DNA of 64,000 nucleotides from the NCBI RefSeq assembly GCF_003096715.1, contig NZ_QEOL01000012.1, forward strand, positions 147,529 through 211,528, in the 5' to 3' direction. Shown here piece after piece: positions 42,960 through 51,833 of the stretch. The notes beneath the pieces are model-generated. The model saw only the letters and a program-made list of their open reading frames with translations. It had not been told where the DNA came from and made no database searches. Both the position numbers and the translations under genes were made by a program. The stretch comes from Paraburkholderia silvatlantica. GTDB taxonomy: Bacteria; Pseudomonadota; Gammaproteobacteria; Burkholderiales; Burkholderiaceae. The number at the start of each line of letters is the position of its first letter. The first letter of the stretch is position 1.

Positions 42960-43864
42960 CGCAATTCATGGGCACGTGGTGCAGCGTGCATTCCGCAAAG
43001 GTTCGGCATTTTTGGCAGCGCAGGCGGACATGGAGTAAGGTACGCAGATAAGGATAGCGCCGTTTACTGATTCCAGGCAGGGGCGTTCTGCCGCCTGAAC
43101 CGACCTGGCGGGGCACAAGACCCAGGGAAGCTGCAAATTCGCGTCCGGATTTGAAGGTCTTCGCGTCGCCGATTGTTGCTACGGCAGCGGTCGCCGTCAG
43201 AAGTCCTGCTCTCGGAATGGTGCCGGTTGCCCTCACGCTCGCGTCCTCGCTCTTCCAGTGCTTCGGCCGTTGTTCGACGCGTGCAATCGGCTCATCGAGT
43301 TACGTGAGCGCAGCCCGTTGTTCGCGCAGAGTTTCAAGCAAGGGGCCCGGAATCAGGGTGCTGACACGTTCGAGGACTGAGGACATGTTGGCGTCGAAGG
43401 CGCGTTTGCTCGCGGGCATGACCTCTCCGTATTCGCCAACGAGACCGCGCATGCAGTTGATCTGTGAAGTACGGAATTTGACGAGTTGCTGTCTCACGCG
43501 ATGCAAACCCAGAACTGCCTGCTGTGCTTCAGTTTTGACCGCAACCGTATTGCCAGGCTGCAGAGCCGCGAGCCAGATGGCGCGAGCATCGGACGTATCG
43601 CTTTTATTTCCGATATTGAATGCCTTTGCAAACCGTGATGCCATCAATCTGACTTCGCGACCTATCTGACTCAGCGAGCGGGGTCAGATGTTGGGAGCCA
43701 CCACATGCCTTTATACCGATCAGAAACGGCCCCCGATTCGCGAAATATTTGAGAAGCGCGACTCGTTTAAGCGGTCGATTGATGATCTCGCCGCTTGCCG
43801 CGTCGATATAGTGAATCTGGCTGACATTCTTCCCAATGTCGATCCCTGCTTGTGTGAGCTTCAT
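42960..43864 (-). pseudogene. IS110-family transposase pseudogene
   Basis: Three consecutive minus-strand frames give the parts of one transposase. First is MKLTQAGIDIGKNVSQIHYI with FLIGIKACGGSQHLTPLAES, the DEDD-domain start from 43864. Next is MASRFAKAFNIGNKSDTSDA then RAIWLAALQPGNTVAVKTEA. Third is IPRAGLLTATAAVATIGDAK then TFKSGREFAASLGLVPRQVG, the transposase_20 region with its usual helix-hairpin. Frameshifts near 43640 and 43270 and a corrupted C-terminus inactivate it. IS110 elements lack simple terminal inverted repeats, so I cannot set the ends of the element. Confidence 0.8.
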
Positions 43865-44720
43865 CGTGCCCTCCGCTCGGAAGTACCGCACGTGCAAGAT
43901 GCGCCACTTGCGTAGCGGCGTTCATCCCATCGAGCTATGCGGTAAGGTTCGTCCAGGCAAGTTTGACTGACCATGTTGCGCTCAACATGGTTTATGACGC
44001 TCGATAGCCTCCGGGCACGGCAGTCCGCTTTTATACGCCCAAATTGCGATTGAGCCGCGTCCACCTTGCGTGTGATTCGAGCATTCGCCGTTTTTATTCA
44101 CTTCCCTGTCTGGGAAAGTTGGTATTTGACCGCTTCGCGCGACAGGTGAGGCAGTTCATTCGCTTTGGGGCTGTAGAAGACACGGTCATCACCTCCGGCG
44201 ATTGAGCGGTGCGCATCGGAATGATTCAAATCGCGCAATGGGCTGCCTGGGCAACGGAAACCGATGCGGCTCCCTGTTGTTCGCTGGCGAAACTGAAGTG
44301 GGATTTGCGTAATGGATTTCTGCTGCCGATGCCGTTCTTGTCATCGATAAATCGTTCTGACGGGCTTGACGCCTCTTCACCGGAACAAACGAACGACATT
44401 CACATCTCGGCATCAATGCATTATCATGGATCCACCGATTGAGGCAGTCACGGTTCGAGTACGGCTCGGTCGCAGTGCGCTGATTGACACGGGTATCACC
44501 GGCAAGCGCGTCTTTCACGGATATGAAAAACGCATAGTCAGATTCGCTCTCGTCACACGAATGAAATGGAGGGAGGACGCGAATCTCCATTCGCATTAAA
44601 GTTCAATGTACGGTGGACGATAAACACGAGTAGCGAGGCCGAGCTGCGGACATTCAGTGTTCCAGCTCGCACAACGAGATCGCCAAGGCGACCCGCATCA
44701 TTCTTTTCGGGGGAAAGGGT
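43865..44720. other. Gap between IS110 remnant and chemoreceptor gene
   Basis: About 850 bp without a supported gene. A 135-codon minus-strand frame (44189-44596) has no family motifs. The last 20 bases (GGGGGAAAGGGT) supply a strong ribosome-binding site for the chemoreceptor. IS-derived flanking debris is likely but cannot be shown. Confidence 0.3.
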
Positions 44721-46268
44721 ATGCGCCACAATCAGCCAGTCACGCAGCGCGAGTTCGAAATTCCGGACGATGCGACGTTGATGTCGACTACCGACACGCA
44801 GAGCTATATTAATTATGCTAACGCCGCGTTCATCCATGCGAGCGGTTTTTCTGAGGACGAGATTCAAGGTCAGCCCCACAATCTTGTCCGCCACCCTGAC
44901 ATGCCGCAGGAGGCATTTGCCGACATGTGGGCCACGCTGAAGGGTGGAGAGCCATGGACCGCACTGGTCAAGAACAGGCGCAAGAATGGCGACCACTATT
45001 GGGTACGCGCGAATGCCATTCCAATCGTGCGCGACGGACGTACGTCGGGCTACATGTCGGTGCGGACCAAGCCTGCCGGCGAGGAAATCGAGGCCGCCGA
45101 ATCGCTTTACCAACAGTTCCGCGAACACAAGGCAGGCAATCGACGCTTTCACAAGGGCCTGATTATTCGTACGGGCCTGGCCGGTTGGACTTCAGCCCTC
45201 AAGACAATGCCAGTCCGCTGGCGTATTCGTACCTCGTTGCTTGCGGCGGCGCCACTCATTCTGGGTGCTGCCTTGCTCGCGGGTGTCAGGGAGCTTTCAC
45301 TCGCTGCGTTCTCTGCATTTGTTCTGGCGTGCCTGCTCTTCCTGTCGCTGTGGCTTGAGAGTCAGATTTCCCGGCCGCTGGAGAGGGTGCTGGAACAGGC
45401 CCTGCGCGTCGCCTCAGGCGAAAGCCAGAAAGCCGTGCATATGGACCGCGTCGACGAGATTGGCATGACGCTGCGCACGATCAGTCAACTTGGACTCATG
45501 TTCCGGTGGCTTATTGACGACGTGAGCGAGCAGGTCATTACCGTTGAGCGCGCGATTAAAGAGATCGCCCAGGGGAACAACGATCTCAGCAAACGCACGG
45601 AGCAGGCTGCCTCGAGCGTCCAGCAAACCGCATCATCGATGGCCCAGATGAGCGCTACCGTAAAGGGCAACGCGGAAACTGCGATGCAGGCAAACACGCT
45701 GTCAGGCTCCGCAAGCCATGCGGCCGCGAAGGGCGGGCAGGCGGTGGCGGACGTGATCAACACGATGAACGAAATCAACACCAGTTCGCAAAGGATTGCT
45801 GACATTACCGGGGTGATTGATGGAATTGCGTTCCAGACCAATATCCTGGCATTGAACGCAGCTGTTGAAGCCGCGCGCGCTGGTGAAACGGGCCGGGGTT
45901 TCGCGGTCGTCGCGGGCGAAGTGCGTGCGCTCGCCCAACGCAGCGCGAACGCCGCGAAGGAGATCAAGGACCTGATCTCCGCGAGCGTCGAAAAGGTCGA
46001 GATCGGGTCAAGCCTGGTCGACGCCGCTGGCAAGACCATGGATGAAATCGTGACGCAGGTTAAGCGGGTATCCGATCTGATCGGTGAGATCCGTTCGGCG
46101 ACCGAAGAGCAAAGTAACGGCACAAGCCAGATCGATAAGGCCGTAAGCGATCTTGACAGTATCACGCAACAGAACGCAGCGCTGGTCGAGCAAAGCACGG
46201 CCGCGTCAGACAGCCTCAGGCAGCAGGCGACGCGACTCGTTGAGGCCGTGAGCGTTTTTCGGTCATGA
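44721..46268 (+). CDS. Aer-like methyl-accepting chemotaxis protein with N-terminal PAS domain
   Basis: A 515-residue chemoreceptor. A cytoplasmic PAS domain fills about residues 1-125 (TDTQSYINYANAAFIHASGF, NLVRHPDMPQEAFADMW, NRRKNGDHYWVRANAIPIV), as in the energy-taxis receptor Aer. Two membrane segments follow at about 170-215, with almost no periplasmic loop, then HAMP and the signalling coiled coil with the invariant tip IDGIAFQTNILALNAAVEAA then RAGETGRGFAVVAGEVR around residues 365-400. The PAS pocket may hold FAD and sense redox or oxygen. No CheR/B tethering peptide is seen at the C-terminus. Alone in its transcription unit; a GGGAAAGGG site precedes the ATG. Confidence 0.94.
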   Translation: MRHNQPVTQREFEIPDDATLMSTTDTQSYINYANAAFIHASGFSEDEIQGQPHNLVRHPDMPQEAFADMWATLKGGEPWTALVKNRRKNGDHYWVRANAIPIVRDGRTSGYMSVRTKPAGEEIEAAESLYQQFREHKAGNRRFHKGLIIRTGLAGWTSALKTMPVRWRIRTSLLAAAPLILGAALLAGVRELSLAAFSAFVLACLLFLSLWLESQISRPLERVLEQALRVASGESQKAVHMDRVDEIGMTLRTISQLGLMFRWLIDDVSEQVITVERAIKEIAQGNNDLSKRTEQAASSVQQTASSMAQMSATVKGNAETAMQANTLSGSASHAAAKGGQAVADVINTMNEINTSSQRIADITGVIDGIAFQTNILALNAAVEAARAGETGRGFAVVAGEVRALAQRSANAAKEIKDLISASVEKVEIGSSLVDAAGKTMDEIVTQVKRVSDLIGEIRSATEEQSNGTSQIDKAVSDLDSITQQNAALVEQSTAASDSLRQQATRLVEAVSVFRS

Positions 46269-46804
46269 CACGATGAGGGAGTCTGGCAACGGCACGCTCA
46301 CGGGTGACCGCTCGGACAGCGCTAGTTCTGGCAGCGCGATTTCGGGAAGTCGGGCGAAATTCAGTTGGGCTGCCGCAAGCCGGGGCTCGAACGTGAAAAT
46401 GGCTTGCCACACTTCGCCGCGGCGAGAAGAGCCCGCGACGGCGGGAGGGGCAGGCCGTGCACGCGCCGTCGATCCCAGTCATTTCGACCTCTGAAAACGA
46501 GCTTCAGGCGACCGCATTCGCTTTCTTTCCGTTGTTCGAGAACATCATTCGGCAATTCTGGATTCGCTTGATGCGTTGGGAAAGCAAGTCGGTGCCGCAT
46601 ACAGCGAACCGGGTAGTGGAACCCGGGGTGCGTTGTTCGCGGTGCAACGTCGTACCGGGATCGCTTGATCGCAGTCATGGGTATGTCAACGGAGCGTCGA
46701 AAGATCCTTCGCTGCTCGCAGGCTGGCTCACGGCACGAGCAGGGAGCGTCGTGCATGAGGTGTGAAGGTCGACAAGGTCAGCCTGGGACTGAGTCAGGCT
46801 TGCT
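46269..46804. other. Gap after the chemoreceptor gene, no gene seen
   Basis: Open frames on both strands lack motifs. The stretch probably includes decayed insertion-sequence DNA, because an IS3 transposase tail follows at 46805. Confidence 0.3.
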
Positions 46805-46945
46805 GATGTAGCCGAGTGCTTGAACTTACATTGGATCGAAACCTTGAGCGAAGCCAGGGTGATCGTCGAGGCGTGGCGCCGGGATAACAACGAGATCCGT
46901 CTACACTCGGCACCCAAAGCGTTGGCTGCAGAAGAATTTGCCTGT
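46805..46945 (+). pseudogene. IS3-family transposase (OrfB) C-terminal remnant
   Basis: The frame reads DVAECLNLHWIETLSEARVI then VEAWRRDNNEIRLHSAPKAL and AAEEFACQL. This is the last segment of the DDE integrase domain of IS3-family OrfB, with the catalytic Glu region AEAWRxDYNxxRPHSA recognisable but mutated (DNNEIRLHSA). Everything upstream of this is missing. The 200 bp that follow, up to 47159, contain no gene and may include the old 3' end of the element. Confidence 0.75.
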
Positions 46946-47159
46946 CAGCTGGTGCCTTCACCGGTCCGATCGGATCCGGTGCGCCGCAAAACTCGCTCCC
47001 GGTCTGGTCCGGAAACCCCAGGCAGATCAGGGAAGCCGGAAGCTACCGCCGGACTTGGGACACTAAATCCCGGCGCTTCCCTGAAATGTGACGGACCTGA
47101 CGGGCCGGTGATCTGGTCGCCGGGCAATCTTTTCTCGTTCGATGAGAGCGCTCCCGGGT

Positions 47160-48464
47160 CTAACCGCTGGTGTGGTCCACCCCACCTATCTCCTTGATGA
47201 AGGCGAGCAGGAGCGTGCTGAGCCGATCTGGCTGCTCCTGCTGGATCCAGTGACCGGCGCCGTCAATCAGCTCGATGCCGCTCATTCTCGTCGCCGCCTT
47301 CGTCCTCATAAGATCGAGTGCACCCGGCGCTGAATAGGTGCCCCAATCGCTCTTCCCGCCAATGAAGAGGGACGGGACATCAATCGTCTTGCCCGAAAAC
47401 AGGCGCAACTCAGCGTTCAGGCCAGGGTCGGATAAGACGCGATAAGCTTGAAGGGCACCTTGAAACCCAGTGCGGCCAAACTCCTCCGTGTACACTCCAA
47501 GTTCCGGTTCGGTAAGCCATTTGCAGGCCAGGATCTCGGCGGCGGATGGTTGGAACGGAGCGACGGTCTGGGGCATCGTCTTGCCGAGATCCATGACGTA
47601 ATATGTGGGCAGTTGCGCAAGTTCCATGGCGGTTCGCGCCTTCAACGGATAAGGCTCATTTCCCGGCCAGTCAGCGCTCTTGACGTAGAAAAATGCGCGA
47701 AGAAACGCGTGCAAGCCTTGAGGGGGGTGCCACATGTCATCGTTCGCCTCCCGTGTGCTCAAGTATTGCTGGTAATACTCTCTCGGCGGGTTGAGCGCTG
47801 CCAGCGCGGCCGCTAACTTTTGATTGTCAGTGTTTGGTTGAACTGACGATGCCTCGCTTTGCGCGGTGTTGAACGGAAGCGCCGGCGGACCAGGAAACGG
47901 TGCGCTCATCAGTACCACCGAGGGAAAGACGTCGGGTCGCGCTAGCGCACAATAGGCCGCCACGGGCGAGCCGAGGTCGTGCCCAACGAGCATTGTCGTA
48001 CGCCGATACCCCAGCGCCGAAATCAATCCGAGGGCGTCGCGCGTCATATTCAGGAGGCTGAAGGGTTCCAGAGGGGTGTCATAGCCGTTCACCCAGCCGG
48101 TGGTGCGCCCAAAACCCCGCTGGTCCGGCGCCACAACATGGTATCCGGCGTCAGCCAGGATTGGGATGACGTGTCGCCAGCCATAAGCCAAATCCGGAAA
48201 ACCGTGCAGAAGCAGCGCGAGTGGCCGATCGGGGCTTTGGTAGCCGGCCTCGAGAATATGGACATCGAGGCCGTTGACGCCATGAATCATGCGCGAGCGG
48301 ACTCCCTTGGGCAGCGTTCCCTCGTCATAGGTTGAGGCGGCCAAATCAGTTCCTCCCATGGGGTTTGCGCGGACCGGTCGAAGTAAGGCCGCAACGAGGC
48401 CGGCGGCGCCCATCGCCAGGACGGATCGTCTGGACACCGACGGCTTGTGTCGGGACACGGGCAT
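47160..48464 (-). CDS. Tat-exported epoxide hydrolase-like alpha/beta hydrolase
   Basis: A 434-residue protein. The N-terminus has SVSRRSVLAMGAAGLVAALL, a clear twin-arginine signal. The hydrolase core shows the oxyanion motif LLHGFPDLAYGW, the nucleophile elbow VGHDLGSPVA with Asp as nucleophile (epoxide hydrolase/dehalogenase type, not esterase Ser), and the catalytic His in IDGAGHWIQQEQP. The start at 48464 has GGAG seven bases upstream. It diverges from a TetR gene with a 31-bp palindrome between them, so it is probably the repressor's main target. The likely reaction is epoxide ring opening in the periplasm; the compound is unknown. Confidence 0.9.
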   Translation of the reverse strand: MPVSRHKPSVSRRSVLAMGAAGLVAALLRPVRANPMGGTDLAASTYDEGTLPKGVRSRMIHGVNGLDVHILEAGYQSPDRPLALLLHGFPDLAYGWRHVIPILADAGYHVVAPDQRGFGRTTGWVNGYDTPLEPFSLLNMTRDALGLISALGYRRTTMLVGHDLGSPVAAYCALARPDVFPSVVLMSAPFPGPPALPFNTAQSEASSVQPNTDNQKLAAALAALNPPREYYQQYLSTREANDDMWHPPQGLHAFLRAFFYVKSADWPGNEPYPLKARTAMELAQLPTYYVMDLGKTMPQTVAPFQPSAAEILACKWLTEPELGVYTEEFGRTGFQGALQAYRVLSDPGLNAELRLFSGKTIDVPSLFIGGKSDWGTYSAPGALDLMRTKAATRMSGIELIDGAGHWIQQEQPDRLSTLLLAFIKEIGGVDHTSG

Positions 48465-48480
48465 CGCTGAGCTCCGGTAT

Positions 48481-48511
48481 ATGGTGATCGCCATATTATG
48501 GCGATCACCAT
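48481..48511. promoter_or_regulatory. 31-bp perfect palindrome, TetR operator candidate
   Basis: ATGGTGATCGCCATA (48481-48495), one central T, then TATGGCGATCACCAT (48497-48511). Every base pairs. It lies midway between the divergent starts of the epoxide hydrolase-like (48464) and TetR (48546) genes, the classic place for a TetR operator that controls both directions. Confidence 0.85.
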
Positions 48512-48545
48512 AGTCAGGTCAAGCGAAACGTGGTACGTTTCCGGC

Positions 48546-49127
48546 ATGACACGCAAAACTGACGCGCGCGCTCGCGCAATTGCCACGGCGGAGCGACTGT
48601 TTCGCATCCAAGGCTACACCGCGACCGGATTGACCCAGATCCTGGAGGAAAGCGGTGCGCCTAAAGGATCGTTCTACTTTCACTTTCCACGCGGCAAGGC
48701 ACAACTCGCAGAAGAAGCAATCGATAATTACATTTCGAATCGAATTGCTGTATTACAGAGCATCTCGGCGAATACGGCGGGGGATGCTCTGAATTTTGTT
48801 CATCAGATTTTCAGCACATTTGCGGCTGAAATGGTCGCCTCTGATTTCCAGTATGGATGCCTGATGCAAAATCTGGCGAATGAACTGCCCGCGCTCGACG
48901 CTGAGCTGACCAAACGGGTAGCGCGCGGATTTGTTGAGTCGACCGAGATTATTGCGGCGCATTTTAGGGGGTGTGGTTTCGCTCATGTGCGCGCGTCCTC
49001 TACCGCAGCCGCGTTGGTAGCCGCCCTTGAAGGCGCCCGAACGATCGCCCGCCTGGAACGTACGCCGGCTGTATTCGAGGCGCTGGCAGATGTTAGTGCC
49101 CAAAGGTGGGCTGCGCCCGAGGTGTGA
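48546..49127 (+). CDS. TetR-family regulator, LmrA/YxaF-like
   Basis: A 193-residue repressor. The HTH is ARAIATAERLFRIQGYTATG then LTQILEESGAPKGSFYFHFP, with the recognition-helix pattern (GAPKGSFYFHFPxGK) of the LmrA/YxaF subgroup. The C-terminal ligand domain follows (YGCLMQNLANELPALDAEL, a conserved segment of this subgroup). The ATG at 48546 starts MTRKTDARA; an upstream in-frame ATG at 48498 lies inside the palindrome and is unlikely. It presumably represses itself and the divergent epoxide hydrolase-like gene through the palindrome at 48481-48511 and releases on binding a small hydrophobic compound. Confidence 0.94.
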   Translation: MTRKTDARARAIATAERLFRIQGYTATGLTQILEESGAPKGSFYFHFPRGKAQLAEEAIDNYISNRIAVLQSISANTAGDALNFVHQIFSTFAAEMVASDFQYGCLMQNLANELPALDAELTKRVARGFVESTEIIAAHFRGCGFAHVRASSTAAALVAALEGARTIARLERTPAVFEALADVSAQRWAAPEV

Positions 49128-49255
49128 TCCGCTTCAGTGTGCTTGCTCGGACGAGGAAAGTAGATCCGCACGCTATAGCATAATCATCAGTGACTGAAGC
49201 CATGGGCGTCGAAGAGCAGCTGGTTTGTATCCCAATGGATAGTCAAACAGGCCGC

Positions 49256-49435
49256 AATCCGCTCACCATCATTTCGACGCTGCCTTCGGCAGGTGTGGGT
49301 GCATTGCTCACGCTGATTCTGTGCGACGAGGATCTCCCAGTCACAGGCAAGATCGGCATCATCCGGCTGATCGACATCGTGAAGAAGAACGCGATCGTGA
49401 CGATCGACTTCGCCCTGGTGACCGAGCGTGAACAT
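49256..49435 (+). pseudogene. Fragment of an RND multidrug efflux permease (MdtB/MdtC-like)
   Basis: Sixty codons read NPLTIISTLPSAGVGALLTL, ILCDEDLPVTGKIGIIRLID, IVKKNAIVTIDFALVTERE. They match the membrane helices around IHPLTIxSTLPSAGVGALL...LIGIVKKNAIMMIDFAL of MdtBC-type inner-membrane pumps, with substitutions (Asp, Arg inside helices) that would ruin function. Nothing before or after it in the 49128-49686 gap continues the protein. The gap otherwise holds no gene. Confidence 0.8.
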
Positions 49436-49686
49436 TGTCGCCCCCCGGTTCCTGCCTGCGCGAACTGCATTCTGCCTGGATCCCTGCGTACTCATCGCCT
49501 CGAGCGTGGAACGGGGCCGCGCGGCATCGGTGCGCAGCCACACCCAGGTACCGGCGGGACCGGTGTAGTTGTTTTTTCATCAGCCAAAGAATCAGGTCAA
49601 ATCGATATGGCGCTACCTTCGGCAAGTCAGGTATCTGCCGTGGACGTTGCATACGTGGATGGCGAGGGGGAAACTCAGGGGGCGAT

Positions 49687-50979
49687 TTAAGAGGGCGAGG
49701 GTTCGGCGATACCGCGCATCGTACTCTTCTGGCCGCCATCAAAGGTGATGCCAGGTTTCATCACAAAGGTAAGCGCGATTCCACACATCATCACACCGAT
49801 CGAGAGGACGAATGTCATGTTCCAGTTGCCAAGGCGATCGACGAAGTACCCCGCGACCACCGGACTCACGATTGCTGCAATGAAACCCGTGCCGCTCATG
49901 ATACCGCTCGCGGTACCCGAACGATCATACGCGATGTCCATCGGAATTGCCCACATCGGACCAATGTTCATTTCATTGAAGAACATCGCGGCTGCGAGGC
50001 AAGCCAGTGAGTACATCGGGTCGTGCAGCAATACGACGGGAACTAGCGAAATCGCCGTGAGCCCCATGCAGAGCGCGACAAGATAGCTACGGGCGAGCTT
50101 CACGTTGCCGGTCCTGCGTATCAGCCGGTCGCTGACGAGACCACCAGCCAGATCGCCCACGACGCCGGCGATGAAGACACCGGACGTGAACACGACAGCC
50201 TTTTTGATGTTGAAATGGAAGGTATGCATGAAGTATAGAGGCATCCAGTCGAGCATCAGCCAGAGAATCCAGTTGTAGCAGAAGTAGACGGCGGACACGG
50301 GTGCCATGCGCCTGTAAAGCCGGATCCATGTGCCTCGCGCGTCGACGGACTGCGTCTTCGGCGGTGGCAGTGCCGCCAGTTCTTCGCGGGTGATGCGCGG
50401 ATGGTCTGCTGGCCTTTCGGTGTACGTGAGACGCCACAGCACGAGCCATACCGCGCTGAGCGCGCCGAGGAGATAGAACGAGAATCGCCAGTTGAATGCC
50501 GTCATCAGCGCTAACACTACGATCGGTGCGATCGCATTGCCGAGACGCGCGCACGAGTGCGTGATGCCCTGTGCCATGCCGCGCCTGTCTTTGGTCACCC
50601 ATGCAGCCATTGCGCTGGTCGATGCAGGGAATGTTGCGCCTTCGCCGAGCCCGAGCAATAGCCGTGCAGCGACCAACGACACGAATCCACTTGCCAGCCC
50701 AGTCAGCGCGGTTGCGATTGCCCAGACGGCGGCGCACGCGATCAGTGTGCGTCGCGCGCCGAAACGGTCGCTGACCCATCCTCCGATGAACTGGAAGATC
50801 ACGTACGGGTACGCAAAGGCGGAAAAGATGATGCCCAACTGCGTGTTCGTCAGTCCAAGTTCACTCTTGAACTGACCCGCGGCCGTGCTGATGTTGACCC
50901 GGTCCACATAGGTGATGAAATACATCAGGCAGAGCATCGCCAGCACAAGTGTGGTGGCTTTGGGCAGTGTTCGTCTCAT
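49687..50979 (-). CDS. MFS transporter, anion:cation symporter (ACS) family
   Basis: A 430-residue, twelve-helix transporter. The family hallmarks are YFITYVDRVNISTAAGQFK in helix 1, GGWVSDRFGARRTLIACAAV in loop 2-3, RLLLGLGEGATFPASTSAMA in helix 4 and VGDLAGGLVSDRLIRRTGNV in the second half. ACS members import organic acids such as glucarate, phthalate or hydroxyphenylacetate with protons. The ATG at 50979 has a strong AGGAGGAG site. It is the last gene of a leftward set with enoyl-CoA hydratase and CoA-transferase genes, suggesting uptake of a carboxylic acid that is then CoA-activated and degraded. Confidence 0.93.
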   Translation of the reverse strand: MRRTLPKATTLVLAMLCLMYFITYVDRVNISTAAGQFKSELGLTNTQLGIIFSAFAYPYVIFQFIGGWVSDRFGARRTLIACAAVWAIATALTGLASGFVSLVAARLLLGLGEGATFPASTSAMAAWVTKDRRGMAQGITHSCARLGNAIAPIVVLALMTAFNWRFSFYLLGALSAVWLVLWRLTYTERPADHPRITREELAALPPPKTQSVDARGTWIRLYRRMAPVSAVYFCYNWILWLMLDWMPLYFMHTFHFNIKKAVVFTSGVFIAGVVGDLAGGLVSDRLIRRTGNVKLARSYLVALCMGLTAISLVPVVLLHDPMYSLACLAAAMFFNEMNIGPMWAIPMDIAYDRSGTASGIMSGTGFIAAIVSPVVAGYFVDRLGNWNMTFVLSIGVMMCGIALTFVMKPGITFDGGQKSTMRGIAEPSPS

Positions 50980-51071
50980 GTCTCCTCCTGGCGAGCGAAG
51001 TTGGTACTTCTGGCCTTGTGCGATCGCGTGCAATGTGTTCGACGGTTGCTACCGGTCCATTGTGATAGTTA

Positions 51072-51833
51072 CTATTTCAGTCGACCGGAAGTGAACGCGG
51101 TCACGGCATTCCGGAATTCGGCGCTGCCGTACACTGCCTCGACCAGATCGTCGTCGTCCATCCGCTGTTCGACGACGATGCGCCGCAGGCTTTCCTTTGC
51201 AGCCTGCTGCGTTACAGCCGACAGCCCGATCAGACGTTGTGCGAGTGAGCGCGCCACGGAGTCGAGCATGTCCTGATCGCAGACGTCGTAGACATAGCCA
51301 CAGGCTAGCGCCTCTCCGGCGTCCAGGAACTCGGCGAGCAGCAGCATTTTCTTCACACGTGGCGTGCCGAACGCAGCGTGAAGCCGGGCGAGATTGCGCG
51401 ACGAAAGTGTGTTGGACAACGTCTTTGCAATCGGTACACCGAAGCGGGAAGCGCCGCTGCACACGCGAAAATCACACGCTGTCGCGAGCGCAAGACCGCC
51501 ACCTACGGCCCACCCATCGATGACCGCAACGGTCGGCACCCGGATGCGTTCGACGGCGTCGATCACGCGCTCGACAAGCGCCTCGTAGGCTATGCCTTGC
51601 CGTCCATCGCGCAGGGCAGTGAAATAATCGATGTCGGTGCCCGACACGAATGATTTTCCGCCAGAACCCCGGATCAGGATGCAGCGCACTGACGTATCGT
51701 TCTGACATTGCCTGATCAAGGCGAGCAGGGTTTCATACATTGGGATCGTCATCGCGTTGTGCCGCTCTGGACGGTCGATCAGAATCTGCGCGGTTCCTGC
51801 GTCAGGCTTGCTCAGGGTAACCTGGTCGCTCAT
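51072..51833 (-). CDS. Enoyl-CoA hydratase/isomerase family protein
   Basis: A 253-residue crotonase-fold protein: DRPERHNAMTIPMYETLLAL, the oxyanion-hole strand GSGGKSFVSGTDIDYF, and VAVIDGWAVGGGLALATACD then FRVCS. At the place where classical hydratases have FGxPE with a catalytic Glu, this protein has RFGVPIAKTLSN, so the usual acid/base is lacking and the reaction may differ (isomerase, hydrolase or lyase of a CoA ester). Its start overlaps the stop of the CoA-transferase gene by four bases. The MFS transporter gene follows 92 bp downstream. Confidence 0.9.
   Translation of the reverse strand: MSDQVTLSKPDAGTAQILIDRPERHNAMTIPMYETLLALIRQCQNDTSVRCILIRGSGGKSFVSGTDIDYFTALRDGRQGIAYEALVERVIDAVERIRVPTVAVIDGWAVGGGLALATACDFRVCSGASRFGVPIAKTLSNTLSSRNLARLHAAFGTPRVKKMLLLAEFLDAGEALACGYVYDVCDQDMLDSVARSLAQRLIGLSAVTQQAAKESLRRIVVEQRMDDDDLVEAVYGSAEFRNAVTAFTSGRLK

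Noticed and set aside
44189..44596. 135-codon minus-strand frame before the chemoreceptor gene
   Set aside because: Composition typical of a shadow frame, without hydrophobic core pattern or recognisable motif.
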